64,000 nt of DNA from Polyodon spathula (GCF_017654505.1 NC_054549.1:26162147-26226146); one strand, 5' to 3'; positions 1 to 13,506 are shown, counted from the first letter of the stretch. Notes: generated by a model from the sequence alone, not told the origin. Translations and numbers: made by a program.

Positions 1-1944
1 TCATGATTTAAGAGACAGCAGTAATTAGATCAATTTAATAGATCCCAATATCAGTAGATATAGAAAGTCTTTGGGCAATTAATGTTGCATTGCGTAATTA
101 ATGTATATGTCAAAAGAACGTTTTAATTTATGTAATGAACCAGAATAATTACTACTCATTTAGACCAAGGCCTCATTTCCTCTATTTGCTTGCCTGGGGT
201 AGCACAACATTTTCAAAATTCCTGCAGCACAGTAGACTAACATAGCAATACAACATCACTAGCAGTGATCCAGCATTTCCAATGAACACATTATTTTGAA
301 ATTCTTATACAATTCACACTGTTCCAATGGTAGCTGGTTCCACTTAAAAAGACAGAAGTACGATAAGGATCCATTAGAGACACTTTTAATTCAGGTCCTT
401 AGGACAGAAAGCATGGGATGATGTCACCTGAGATAATATTGTTAGCGGTAATACAAAACTAAGTAGCCTCTAATGCCATTTTACATTCCTTTTATTTCAT
501 GGTGTTCGCCATCATTTTCTGTTGCACCAATAAGTATTTTTTTTCAGTAGCATTGTTTTTCTCAGAATGTGCCTATAGCTGGCTATAAGATACTTTTCGA
601 CTCTGCTCGCCCCACTTACTCACATGATTTGAATGGAATAAGGAAGGCTGTTGGCACTTTTAATCTGTGGTTCAAGCTCAGAGCAGCTCAAAGCCGGGTC
701 CAGGCAGATTTAGAGGAGTGTATATGGATGGCGGAAACAAAGGAAACCTTATTCTTGCTGGATACAGCAGTGGTGCTGCCCTCTGAGTGCTTTGCTGCAG
801 AAGCATGGGGTGGTCATGCTAAAACACACACAGGAACCTTTAAACCAACTTGCTGGTTTTAAAGCAGTTGGCAAGAATCAGATTCAGTATATCTTCTTGC
901 ACAAACACTTCCATACACTTAAATGTGTTTTTTTTTTCATAGAAATTGTATTTTGAGGAATTGAAACTTGACTATGATCTAAGCTAACTTGTATAAAGGC
1001 ATGTCAGTCGCTGATTGAGTAATCACAGATGAGTAATCATCGCGATTTCTCAGGAGCTGTGGTACTGTATGGTGTTGTGGAGGGAAGAGTGGACCCTCTT
1101 CATGTTACCAAGGACAGGCTCCCCAGTGGCAATGGCATTTCATGGCTCTTGAAAGTTTTTCTATGTGCACGTGTGAGCTGGCTCTTCGCAGCACCTGTGC
1201 TGAGATGCCCACTCACTGAGAAGTAGGCTCCAGTTTGGTGTGTTTATCTTGAAGTCTCCCAGTCTTGTGAGTATGTAGGGGGAAATCCACATACTACAGG
1301 ATAGAGGAAACAAAGTAAAGACACAAGGTTTTGTGCTGTGTGCTGTCATTATTGCTTGTGCGGCTGTAAACTGAACTGGTACCTCTACACTGTGCTACAA
1401 GAACAAAACCTTACTCAGGGCTTGTCCATTTATTTGCCTGACCGCTTGGTATTTTCTTATTGTTTTTCAGCCTGTGTTTGTACAGTATACAGTCGCTAAT
1501 ATACTACACAAGCACAACTGCGCTATACTTCCTTGTACTAAACTACTCCTGTGACTCATTGTTAGTTGTTGGAGTGTTGCATATTTCTTGTTGAGACAGT
1601 TTGTTGACAGGCAAGACAAACTTCCAGGGTACAGACCACCACAGTACATTGCACTGTAGTTTAGGCAAAAAAAAGACCTTCTGGATTCTTTTATTTTTCC
1701 TCAAATTATTCAGCACTGTACTAAATAGAAACTTTGTCTTTTCCTTTGGCTTCAGTGTTCTGATTTGTTTCAACATGCTGTGATGTTCTAACAAAATATA
1801 CATGTGCGTAATGACAGAATATAAGCAAAAGTGCAGGGACACTTAAATATGCATCTTCTTTCAATCTAACTAACTGCTCAGTTCTTCACAAGGTTCAGAA
1901 AAAAATATATAGTATAGAGAATTACAGTTACCAAGAAGAGAGTG

Positions 1945-2270
1945 TACAGCTAAGGCCAAAAGTTTTGCATTACCTGGAATTTTAGGTTAGATACATCATA
2001 ATAAAATACCAGAAATAATCATTAAGCACAAATGGAAATGTGTCAGAGCACCTTTAATTAAAGCTGTTGTGTCTTAAGACAAATAAATCACTTTGAAATC
2101 AGCATCGGCAATTAACACATACTAAATTGCATAGATACTATGTATTTAAAAGCCTTCATTTTATGTGAAATTTCCTTGGAATTTGACAATGTTTATTTAA
2201 AAATTTAAAAAAATTAAAAATCAGTAAAAATATTGAACTTCTGTGTTTTCCAGGTAATTATCATGTACTG
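1945..2270 (+). mobile_element. Tc1-like/MITE remnant
   Basis: The start, reading ggccaaaagttttgcat at about 1953, matches the outer terminal repeat of the element at 39685-41494, where the same string follows a TA dinucleotide. The rest is AT-rich with no transposase frame, so this is a non-autonomous or decayed copy. The right boundary is a guess. Confidence 0.5.
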
Positions 2271-2584
2271 CTGCTTGTTTGTGAATGTACATTAAACCGT
2301 GTAAAGCTTATGAAGATAACCTGTATCAGTACTCAAGTTCAGCATGTTAAGCTGACAGCACCTTATTACACCAAAACCTTTTTTTTTTTTATTGACACAA
2401 ATGTATCTACTGAATTAAAGACATGAATTTTCTTGGTGTAAATGAGTATTTTCACATGCTTTTTAAAGCTGGCTCTTGTATACAAGTAGAAGTTATCGCC
2501 ACAGTTACAGGCTTAACACAATAGTGTTTAACATAATACAATTTAAAATAAAAAAAAAATAATAATTGGAAGGGGTATTCAGTT

Positions 2585-2770
2585 ATATATTTCATCATCA
2601 TCGTCATCATCATCTTCAGCCTTTTTCAGTCCAATGCTGGACGAAGGCCTCCCCAAGATTTTTCCACAAAAGCCTTTCTGCTCCGGCGGGTTTCTTAATT
2701 TCATCTTGCCATCTTCCTGCAGGTCTTCGTGGTCGCTTTATATCTCTTGGGATCCAGTCTAGTATCTGCT
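2585..2770 (-). mobile_element. LINE 3' end (RT ORF C-terminus, RTE/Jockey-like)
   Basis: Read on the minus strand, the segment encodes a LINE-type carboxy terminus: a basic stretch, then GRWQDEIKK, then LGEAFVQHWTEKG and a stop. This ending is typical of non-LTR retrotransposon ORFs. The stop is followed directly by short tandem GAT/ATG repeats, the tail style of RTE-like elements. Only the extreme 3' end is present (5' truncation), as is usual for LINE copies. The clade is uncertain. Confidence 0.65.
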
Positions 2771-3344
2771 GCTTATTTAAATATCACGACCAATTCTCAA
2801 ACAGCAGTTTCATTGTTATTCCTTAGATATTGCATAACACTTTTTTTTTTTTTTTTTTTTTTTTTAAACTTCTTGCTTTAGTTTAAAAATATTTGTGTGA
2901 AATAAAACATTTGAATTGCCAAAGAACAGTTAGAAAAGTGTCTGTGCCAACTAGCGGTCAAGTGTCATTCTCTTATTTTATAAAAGCATATTTTCTACTA
3001 CCCAGAATTTAGCATGGAACAGTATGGCTTTAGAGTATACATTACTGACAGACTTGCCACAGGGTCTTTTAAGACACAAATTTACATCCGATAGTTTATT
3101 TTATTAAAAAGCAGTACACATTCCACATTTACAGATTACAAAATACTTAGCCTTATAGCAATGGCATGAACAGTGTACTCAAAACACTATGAAATACGGT
3201 TTACTTCTGATTGCTAGAAAAATAGGCACATTTTACTACATTCTTGTAACATATACATTTACAAATGTATGAAACCGTCTGTATTCAGATAATATATATT
3301 AAACTAATTTATTAATATAATATGGGTTTAAAACACAGCCACAG

Positions 3345-3425
3345 ACTGGGGTAATCTTACACTACCTAATGTTAATTCAGGAAAGGTAGTCCAAGACTAG
3401 TAGTATTGACCAAGGTTGTGAAACC
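3345..3425 (+). repeat. Short palindromic dispersed repeat
   Basis: The core ctacctaatgtta...tcagg then ggtagtccaag forms a near-palindrome, and it is followed by ttgtgaaaccaa. A related copy at 53180-53480 is split by another element, and a partial copy lies at 46565-46625. It looks like a small hairpin-forming MITE or SINE fragment. Confidence 0.5.
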
Positions 3426-5811
3426 AATAATACAATATATTCTGATCATAAGTTTCATAACTTAAATTCAACAATCTATTAAAAAAGCCCAACAACAGTT
3501 TTACAAATGAAAAACTAGATCTGTACTAGACCTGTACAATCTGTTTAGAAATTATATTACATTATATTACACATTTTACTCTAACAAAAATAGATACTTC
3601 CATCTGAAAAATAAAAATATAATATGTATTTATGAGTTATATCTGAACAGCATTTTTCACAATTCCTTTCTTGCAGCAGAAGAACAATAACGTTTAAACA
3701 TAGGACACATGGGGAATGTAAATGCTGTATCATTTCTATAGGACTTTTTGTCTGACAGTTTTTATAATAAGAGCCCTATGTTCTGGCATCACACTCATTG
3801 CTATTTTAGGCACGGTATTCAAACTGCTGCTGGATTTCATTTGGTGGCTTTGATATACAGTGACATTCTTTTATAGTTACCTGAGAAAAGGTATTTAAAA
3901 ACATGTTACAAACTAAGCGTGTGTTAAGCTACACAAAAACAGCAACAACAACACAACTGCTATGAATCAAGGCCATTCGTTACAATATTTGAATCAGGGC
4001 TTAAATAAGTCTGTACATATTCATGAAATTTACTATGAATTGGTGTTGACTTTGGTATTCAGAAATAAATAATATTTGTGTTATATATGCATTCAATTTC
4101 GATTCTTGCCCTCCATCGTATAGTGTTGCCAGGATAAGGTTTTCTGTAGACTGAAGTAGTGTACAGGAAACTCAGTCCATGTGGTTTATTATGCAGGAGA
4201 CTGCAGAACGTCTTGTCCCCTCTTCAGTTAGACTCATCTATTGGTCTATGACAGTATGGGCAGCAGTTGTGCTGCAGTACCAGCAGTTCATAGTCTTCAC
4301 TGTGGAACATCTGTGGAAGAAATGAATTACAGGGACAAAGTGGGTTGCATGCAACTGAAAAGAACAGTCAATATTATGGCTGTACATCCTTCTTCAAGAT
4401 CCTACAAGTGTGGGTGATCAACTCTTTATGCTCTTCTTAAAGGCTCTGCAACCAAAATAGTGTGCTAACATATTTTCGGCAAGAATAACAAATGTATTAA
4501 CACTGCATAATGAAACTCAATCTTGCGCAAATCCCCATTGTGTATCTGTATATTAACGTCATAGCAAGTGGCATCAGATTCAAACCATATCAAAGGTAGA
4601 TATCAGATGGAGGTAAATATATAAAAGTGCATGACACTGGTTCTGTCATTGCTCAAACCCAAAATTCTGATCCACTGATCAACTAATGTCTTTTGCTAGT
4701 TTCAATACAATTTGATAAGCAGTTCTATATGACATACAGATGGGTGTCCAGAAGAAGTGCATCTTTACCAGGGGATACGATTCATGGTTCTAAAGACAGG
4801 GCATCATGGTCTTTCCCCACTCACAATATCTCATAGATTCTCTGATCTTCCCTGCCAAAGTCTATGCACCAGCATGTCCACTTTTCTATTTTCTGGAATG
4901 TACACATGTCAGCTTAGCTGAAAATAGGTCTTTGTATTTAATTCAAGGTAATGTGTAATTGTATAAAGATACTTATATGACACACATCTTATCTGAACCT
5001 ACCTGAAAGCATGAGGGGCACGTGGTGATAGAGACATCAGGAAGAAGGGATCTGTAGTACTGCCACTGCAAGGGCTTTGGCCAGCGCTTGATGAGAACGT
5101 CTCTCCTGCTCATGGACCACAGGACTGACTTGTTCACAACCACAGGAACAAAATCAGAGCCCCCTTGCTGGGTGAAGAAAAGGATCATCCCAATGGTTAT
5201 CTCAATCACAGTTTTACAATACGTTGATTGATATCTGATAGACAAACCACACAAAGAACTTCCTATGTATTAGTAACCCTGACAAAACTATACAAGTCAA
5301 AATATGCATACTGTAAGCCTTGGTGTTTTCTGTCTAGATGCTTTCTGTCTAACAATGTAAATAGGCTGCTTATGTGTGTTCTACTCATGTACCAGAATGG
5401 CTGGTTGAAGGCAACCATAGGTTCTAGTACAGGTTTATGCACGAAAAATATCCACAAAACACTTATATTACCAGTAAATGGTGAAAGTAAAAAGACAGCA
5501 GCAATTATTATTTTGCAATCATCAATAACATTTTGAAAGATTACAGACATATTTAACGTTGAAGTTTTTCTTTTTTTCTTTTTTTTTACCTCAAAACTTA
5601 GCTTTGCAGTGAATGGATCGTCTTCAGTGTCATCCACGCTCTCATCCAATCTCAAAGTTTGGGATTCTGTTTCAGGATTAAAGAAGATATGAAGATAACA
5701 TACACACATCTCTACAGCAGCTCAATAAGGACATGCTGAATTGTCGAGATCCTGAGAATTATAGTGCGAAATAACCTAATTAAAATAAGAACATTAGGAA
5801 ATGTATGAACG

Positions 5812-6310
5812 AGAGGGGCCATTCACACTAAGATAATTATCAGGTGATCTCAACACAAGAATTTTTTTCTTTATTTCCTTAAGCCACAACATCTTTCATA
5901 TGGGCATGTTCTACCCAGGTCAGGACCCGGTGTCATGCGGGTCGGCTACGTTGAGCAGGGTTGACCTGGGTGACAGACGCTTCCATTCAAGCTTCTCTGG
6001 ATTGAACCGTCGGCCTAAATGTTGATTAGAGCAAATGTTTCTTCATCCCTGCTGCAGTCTGGCTCATGGTGTGTTTCAAGCAACAAAAATATGGCTAAAC
6101 AGAATAAACAGAAATGTTCCTTGTGGAAGTGAAACCTTCACACAGGCCTGGCTGTTTGTTATTGCGTCGGCTCACGAACGGCTGTCATGCATTTTGACTC
6201 ACTCAACCCGGGTCAAAGCATGTCGACCCACATCCTGAGGTGGGCTACTGGGACCCGGGTATGACCCAGGTAGCCAGGAAGTAGGAGTGGCAGTGTGAAA
6301 GGGGCTATAT
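5812..6310 (+). mobile_element. Non-autonomous DNA transposon, copy 1
   Basis: The ends are imperfect inverted repeats: ggccattcacact near 5818 and agtgtgaaaggggc near 6291. The interior is about 80% similar by eye to 27063-27530 read on the opposite strand, including gacccggtgtcatgcgggtc and aaaatatggctaaacagaat. Both copies keep a short open frame (TKIWLNRINRNV here). There is no full transposase. The superfamily is not determined. Confidence 0.7.
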
Positions 6311-6589
6311 ATACAGAATGTTATCAGGTGCTGTTCACACTTTCTTAGTTAATGGTAATGAGCTAATGAGGTCAAAAGTACTTAAAATAACTAAAGGGCA
6401 CTATTAAGTTGTGAGGAAATGTTCTTACAAATAAAAAGTGGTTCTTACCAATTTCATACTATTACCATTGTTTTACTCCTCTTAAAAATGTTTGCACTTG
6501 TTTAAAAACCTACAAAAACATACTGCATTCATTCTATTGTGGCAAACAGAGATGAAGCTTACATTGGGGAATACATTCTCAAGTGTTAC

Positions 6590-6835
6590 TCAAGAAAATG
6601 AGAATGTCTCTTATAAGCATCATAGTGTATCCAGATCATGCTTCAAAGCTGCTTGTTCATTTCTGTCCACAATATCCCATTCATTTTAATCCAAGCACCT
6701 GCATTTTCAGCAGGGAGCTTCATCTAGACTATGACACTCCTAAAATAAATTCTCCCACTCCTGGTAAATGCTGCAGAGTAAAGTGCATTCCCATCTAATT
6801 TATGGCCCATGATGTGTGAACAAAAATCTCACAAC
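6590..6835 (+). repeat. Dispersed repeat family A, copy 1
   Basis: It shares atccagatcatgctt, a central aataaattct/ctcc segment and a terminal tttatggcccatgatg with 18818-19040 and 45905-46100, which end tttatgacccatgac. Three diverged copies in one window mark an interspersed family. No coding frame or clear terminal repeat is seen. Confidence 0.5.
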
Positions 6836-8254
6836 TCAGGATGATGTTAAAAAAATTAAAATAAACAAAAAAATTCTCACATGCAACAAAATACATTTTT
6901 ATAAAACTCTGCAGGGGGTCCTGTAACAAGATTTACTGCTTTTGAAATATATTTTGTCTGTTCAACAACCTTGGATTCTGGAAACTAAGATTCCGTTGTT
7001 TTCTAGTTGTTACCCTTGATAACTAATCAGCATTATATATTCAAGACCAGTCGTAATTGGGTTGAAATTAAACTCAATTTGTGTGAACAGATCACAGATC
7101 TCTTCAAAAGATGTCATTAAACCTCATAAATGCAAATTATGCAATAGATCAGCATGTCTGGGGAGTTTTAAGGGTACAAAAACATATGCAGGTGCATAGA
7201 CTTTGAATGGCGCTCCAAGAGAGGGCTTGTTAAAAATAGCAAAATGGGTATTCCTTAATAGATGTATTTTTTTTTAATATCACAGTACTCTGCACATAAG
7301 ATAATTGATTAATTGCAGTCATATGCAGATTGTCCATGAATACACAACCAGAAGATTTTGACTTTTATTTGATGATTTGTGGATGTCATGTCACAGGGAC
7401 ATGGATCAGTTACAGAACAAGGGCTCAGCTGAACAGGGTACAGCTGAACCCCTTCATCCAAACTATTGCTTCAAGGACAGGGAAACCTTGGCATGAACAC
7501 AAGTTAAAATATTAAGTAGGGCATACAAAACTCACCATAGGACGAGGCTGAGAAGATGAAAGGCTGTCTGCAGTTAATGCACACATTCCCTTGATCATTT
7601 AGCAGCGGGTTGTTAGTAGAGCACCTATAGCACATTGGTACAAGCTCCTGTTAAAGAAGACAGGCTTATTACGCCAAAACAGAGTAAAGAAATGACCAAA
7701 AATTAAGTAGTTTCAAATTAAATGTTCTTTTTTTTGACTGTCATAATCATTTTGATCCATGTTTACTGCAATTACTCGAATACTATAGCAGTGCTATATC
7801 ATTTTTAATATACTCTGCATTACTTTGACCTGAATTCTCAAGCTTTCCAGCTCTAGTTGTCAGACTGTCTTTCACTACAGAAATATGCATCACAGGCAAG
7901 ATCCACACAGTGTGTGCATAGCTGTAAGAGCCAGTGCAACCTAGTGAACAGACACTGTGCTCAGTTACTGCATATCGACAGCAATTTAAACTTGAATCAC
8001 TAGATAGGGCAGGCTCTATAATCTAAACAGACCCTTTGGTGATCTAGCCTGTGTTATTCCAGTCTATATTCAAAGAGAATCTGACAACCACAATGCTCCT
8101 CTTCTTGAATATCAGAACACATCAAAAATGAACCTCTCAAATCAACCATTGATTGGAAACACTGGCTCTATTCTAGCTTTATCTCATGACTTACTTATAA
8201 AATTATGTTTATTCGAAGTCTGTTTTTTTAACACAATTCAGTTTGATATTGACT

Positions 8255-8530
8255 GTATGAAACCGTTCTTTACTGTTGACATTCATATCCTGTTATCCTG
8301 TATTCATTAGAAGACTGAAAAAAACATTATTTAAATAACACAGGAGTGAAAACTGTGAGACCATTGTTCCAAACTATGCCAATATCATTTGAACTACAGT
8401 AAAACAGTTTGGATATACACTGTAACAACACAAGTAAAAGGTAGGTTGTGTCCCTGCTTTGGATTCTAAATTATGCTTTGACAACAGGATATGAATGTCA
8501 AAACAGGATATTTCATTTAAAGAACAGTGT
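8255..8530. repeat. Inverted repeat, possible MITE
   Basis: The string ttgacattcatatcctgtt near 8276 recurs inverted as aacaggatatgaatgtcaa near 8484, about 200 bases away, and similarity extends a little further out (gttcttta against taaagaac). This suggests the ends of a small palindromic element in IFT122 intron sequence. The element's boundaries are not clear. Confidence 0.4.
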
Positions 8531-9419
8531 AGTAGTGCCATGTTGATTTTCATTTAGCAGGAACTGGGCCAAACAAACAAGTTTATCACTTTGAATACAA
8601 CAGAACTAAGTATAGCACGTTCAAATCAAGGTTTCAGAAGTGAAAAATGCTTTGATATGTTATTGAGCAACTACAGTTTTACCCACTTTTCAGGTCATCC
8701 TTCCTCAAATGTACTCTAATGCACATAGAAGGGTGATCACAGCCTTTTAGTCACAAATGCAAAATACAGTAAAGCATGTCTAAACCAGCATTACTTGGGA
8801 CCAGAAAATTGATTCACTGTTAATTTCAATAGGGATTTGATCAGGACCCCCAAATGATGCCACATTATATAGAATGCTGGTTTGTAACTGTATTAACTGT
8901 ATCTGAAATTTTCATAGATCATGGTTGGAAACCCACCACGTACTAGAAAGGTCCTTCATAATATTCAGGAAGACTGCGTTATAATGAACTGCAAAATAAC
9001 CATTATTCATAATTAAGCCTCTATCAGTGGTTTTTCAGTTTTGACCACAGATTCATTTTGGGTTTTGAAACATTTTAGTTGGCTTCAGTTCAAAATATGC
9101 TGCCAGTAGCTCTTGGTAAAAATAGAGGAAAACAATGGTGATTGTTCCTACATCTGTCTACAATGTAAATCTGGCATCTGGAATTAGTATCAATTACCAA
9201 CAAAACTGTTAAAATAGTTGTATTAGTATGTCAGACTTTATTAATAATTTGTATGAAGGACTATTTCATCTCTTAACATTATCTATACCCCCTCTCTAAA
9301 ACACAAATCAACACTTGTATATTATTTATTAGTTTAACATCTTTTAGAAAAAGATGTTTCTCTTCATTGCATGTGGCAATCTGTAGTAAAGCATTAGACC
9401 ATGTATTAATTTCATCTAT

Positions 9420-9423
<4 letters not shown>

Positions 9424-9480
<57 letters not shown>
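9424..9480. repeat. (TA)n microsatellite
   Basis: About 28 uninterrupted TA units in an IFT122 intron. Confidence 0.97.
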
Positions 9481-9482
<2 letters not shown>

Positions 9483-10519
9483 TGAATTAATATTAATTTT
9501 TTTTAGTTATTTGATATAAAACATCAGAAATGTCTGTTTCCAGTGCATGCAGATTTGTGTAGAACCAATCAGTGACAGACATTAAGCAGCTCCAGTGAAT
9601 GTGTGGCTTCCCAAGGAGAGGGTGCCTCCTCACCTCACTGTCAATGAAGGGTTTGGAGCGCGCGGTCAGGCTGCCCAGCTCCAAGGACTCCTGGAAGCGG
9701 GCTGGGATCCACTGCCCCTGCAGCTTCTCATAGGCATGCCTTGCCAGCTTATATGCTCCCAGGGCTTTGCTCTGTTTAGCCAAAGCATAAAGAGTATTTC
9801 TGGTCTTCATTAAGGAGCATCTCTGTTCACATATTTTATACTGTACATGTTGGGTAATAAATATGTTCTGTGGCATACTGATGTCTTTTCATTTTCTTGC
9901 AGGCAGCAGTCTTAACAAGTCATGTTCAATCTGCTTATTGCTTCTAGTGATGGAAATGTGCAAAAACATGAATCGCGCTTGTTATTTACACTTGAAATTG
10001 GTGATAAACTGGGTCACCAGGAGGGAGGAGGGGAATGTTAATAATGCTTTACATTCATTACTGAAATAAATATGAAGAAAATACAGTGGAACATCTCCTA
10101 TCCAACCGTTGCATAAACAACTGAACCATTTACACACCCCCACAGTCTGCAATATATAGGTCACTTGTACACTACAATGCTTGACATTGACGAGGTCCTG
10201 ACCAGTATAAGGTAATTACATGTAATGAAAGTAGAGTCTCTACGGCAATGCAAAAGTTCACAACTTTCGAATACACTTGCATATTTGTAAAATCTGTAAT
10301 TAAATGATTAGAGATAACTTGTTGTTTGATGGTTCAGGTGCAATTCATTTGTTAACACTGAAATTGTTGATTGATGTTTTAGACTTAAAATTGTTTTAGA
10401 TGCAATGATTATTCAATGTTTACTGATTACATGAATTAATTGACACAGACATAAGATATTAAACTAATTGTTAACATAATTGGCATAAATGCAAAGTCAA
10501 CTTAACTTTCACTTCACAA

Positions 10520-10620
10520 TTAATGTGAACCTGATGAAGACACGGTAGCGTTGAAACACGTTGTTTGTTTTTATAATCATGTTTGTAAATTAATAAAGAG
10601 ATTTTCTGAAAAAAGTAAAA
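10520..10620 (+). repeat. Interspersed repeat end (gatgaag...gaaacacgttg type)
   Basis: The phrase aacctgatgaagacacgg...gttgaaacacgttg, followed by an AT-rich segment with aataaag, is a common vertebrate interspersed-repeat ending that I recognise, although I cannot name the family. Confidence 0.4.
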
Positions 10621-12235
10621 GTCAGGAGTTAAATAATTAATCTATTTTTTTCACGCTAGCGCAACACAGAATTAGAGCTATCAATTTCATCACATTGCAG
10701 ATAAATAAATAAATAAATTTATGTGGTGAGAAGTTTTGGTGTGTCATTTTTAAAAAGTGTCCATTCCATTTTTGGACATCTCTCTCAAATAATCAGAAAA
10801 CATTATTTGAAAGCCTGGCTCTAATGCTATTACCTGAGCCTAAGAATTAAAAATCCACTCTTAATTAGACACACTCCTTATTAACATGTACACACAGCCC
10901 AGAACTGAGAAACACAATTCACAAGAAATATCAGTGCAATATACTAGAAACTTTTATATGCCAAGTGCATATTGAATTGAATTGTGTCCTTCACTATCAT
11001 AGCTCATTCTTTATAAAAAACATGCAGATTACTGGTTTTATTCATCAAGCCACATAAAGCAGGAGCAGTGTTTTAAAAGGATACACTTGAGATCCCCAGT
11101 GGTATATCCTTGGTAAGGTTGTGCAGTAAGAATCTGGAGATGTTGAAGAGTGTTTCTTGTAGATGGGAACTGAAGGGTTCATCCTAAAACATTAAATATT
11201 TACTTTTAGAAACAAAACAGCTTGAGGAGCCTCATTCGTGTGAATCAGACATTATTCTCTGTCTGAAAAGTCCTTCTGAGGAAACAAGTAGGTCAGAGAC
11301 ATGCACATTGGTGCACATACAAAATGGGAGCTATGAGGTGAATGACAGACAGACGCCCCATATCCCTGATCCTTTCAATTAATTTTTCATTCTGAAGCTA
11401 AAGAATTCCCTTAGCAAGTTTCATCACAACTGGATCAGCAGTTCTCTCTATACATTTAAAACTCTGAAGGGATAACACAGCAATAGCCCAGTCTTCAAAT
11501 GTATGGTCCCTTATTCCCCATGATGTCACCACAGTTTTCTAAGATGCTCAGAAGTGGGATGTGTATCATTTGTTATCTCACTGTGTATCTCTGGATGGAG
11601 TGGTAAACGTGGTATAGTTCTGCCAGGTGCTGAAACTTGTGAAATTTCTTTAACATTTCATCTTTCTTCTCTTCGTTTTCTGTAAAGACGTACAAGACAA
11701 AGATTTGAATAAGCTTTCTCAAACGTCATCAGGAATGTGGTTTAAACAGTGACACACTGGGAATATGGAACAAAAATACAGGAGTATTCAAGCACTTTTC
11801 TTGGGTGCTTGAATGTTTCTTTGTTTTAGGTTACTGTTTTGATTTCCTTTTGTAATCATCCTGACAAGAGTAACTGGATGCAATACATAAAACTACTCAA
11901 AATACATGCTGAGGGTATTCAAAACTAGTGCAGCAGCAACGGGGCCTGATTGACATTTTGAACTCTCTCAAATCATGACTTGTGGGTAGAACCATTTCCT
12001 CCTCAAACAAATACCCGTCTCAGTGTGTCCTGGGTGTAGCCAGCACATCCTGTCAATTGCTTTGCAAGTTAATGAAATCAAGTCCTGCAAAGCACTGTAT
12101 TCAGTATTTATTAACATACAATATTTGTTATACTCAAATAATTGCTATATTTTGAGTCCTTAAAGTAATTGCAGCAAATAAAATAGTCATAAATCTTACC
12201 TATTTTGCACTTACATTACGTAAATACTGTAGGTT

Positions 12236-12412
12236 TCAAATGTGCAGTTTGGAAATAAACTATTGTTACAGCACAAGTGTTTTCATTTTGGTAACTGGTA
12301 CTGCTGTAGGTTAAAGGAAGCTCTCAGTTTCTATGCCTTATTCACAGGTTATCTGTTTGCACTTCCTGGGTCATTTCACCTCAGCAGTGACTTCTGGGTT
12401 ACCTACATAATG
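12236..12412 (+). repeat. Dispersed repeat family B, copy 1
   Basis: It is similar to 25505-25690. Shared strings include gatgtgcagttt/aatgtgcagttt, ttttcatttt, tgctgtaggttaaa and a tail with cagcagt...ttctgggt. It lies in an intron of the IFT122 locus; the second copy is in MBD4 intron 1. Confidence 0.5.
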
Positions 12413-13299
12413 AATGGATGTACATTGCAGAGGTAATTTAAGGAACTATTTTGGTAGCTACAATTAGTTTCAGTATTTGAGTCTTCTAACTCATCCATAG
12501 GATACATAGGTTTTTATTAGTACTGACCACATGTTAGCCAAGACATTGCTAAAAAGCTTCTATAAATATATAAATATGCTAAAAAGCTTCTATAAATAAC
12601 TCAGGGGGTTAACTTAAAACCTTAGTTGTTTCTTGTTAGTTCTGTAATGTCAACAGTTGTTTGTTTGGTTTTACACAAAAGCTGTTTAATAGGGGGTGTG
12701 TGTTATCAGCTGACAGGCAGGCAGAGAGACACTGTGGTTGCAGTTAACACGCCGCTCAGGGCCACAGTATTTATTTAAGAAAACAAATGAAAAACCATGT
12801 GACGCTGCCAGCAACAGCAGCACACGGGAGACATACAACAAAACGAAAAAGGCAAAATAAAACACTGAATGCAAAGGGCTGGTTGAGATACCGTTTTGTT
12901 ACTGTATGTTAAAGCACTCTTACCCCTTGCTATATCCAGACACTGCATTGACAGCATCCAGTAGTAATAAGGTGCATCATTGAACCTGCTTTCCACAACA
13001 GTGTTGTGAGTGAGCTGCTCGAGTACCTTCACTGCCTCGCCCTGCCTACCAGCCCTGTGGAACGCTGGGGAGCAAAAGACAATCAGAAATACAAAATACA
13101 AGCGTTACACAATCCCTACAGTCCTTAAACATGTAAGCTAACTGGCTTTTACTATTAGCCTAATTTCTAATTGGATACTTTTGTTTGACTGTGAGTGAAA
13201 ATGAGTTTGATGGCCCTGACAATGGTCAACACACACACACACTGGCACAATTCAGCTCCACTGGCAATCTGTGCTAGAGAGAGCCAGGCCAGTATGGAA

Positions 13300-13506
13300 G
13301 CGAGCCTATACAGCGATGAGAAGAAGCTCTTTTGGTGCTTTTCTGCATCATGTCCGACTGTACCCTTATACAGTAAAAGCATAATGAAGTGTAATAAAGC
13401 ATTGGTAAGCATTATAAAGCACAGAGAGGAATAGTAAAGCATATTAAAAAACATAGCAAACCATGGTAAATTATTGTGCAAATTTACTGTGGTAAACCTT
13501 TTTAAG
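13300..13506 (+). mobile_element. Small MITE (gcataataaagca-rich), copy 1
   Basis: Multiple short motifs of the type taaagcataataaagca are followed by aaaccatggtaaa and an end reading aaacctttttaaggg. Related sequence lies at 53227-53438 (opposite orientation) and 60195-60335. The 53-kb copy has the clearest inverted ends. Confidence 0.5.

Larger units (their letters stand above)
1..4227. other. Non-coding flank beyond the 3' end of IFT122
   Basis: No convincing exon is seen. The stretch is AT-rich and includes a Tc1/MITE end near 1950, a LINE 3' end at about 2585-2770, a T tract at 2841-2865 and a palindromic repeat near 3345-3425. The part next to 4228 presumably includes the IFT122 3' UTR. 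An open frame of 97 codons at 569-862 has no recognisable domain and no conserved neighbours, and I do not call it a gene. In mammals the gene downstream of IFT122 is rhodopsin; nothing like an opsin is visible here. Confidence 0.6.

Noticed and set aside
569..862. 97-codon open frame (MPIAGYKILF...)
   Set aside because: It has no recognisable domain, no splice context and no conserved neighbour. Open frames of this length occur by chance; it could also be a repeat fragment.
2566..2826. His-rich plus-strand frame (HHHRHHH)
   Set aside because: It is the reverse complement of the LINE 3' end, whose stop is followed by GAT/ATG repeats on the minus strand.
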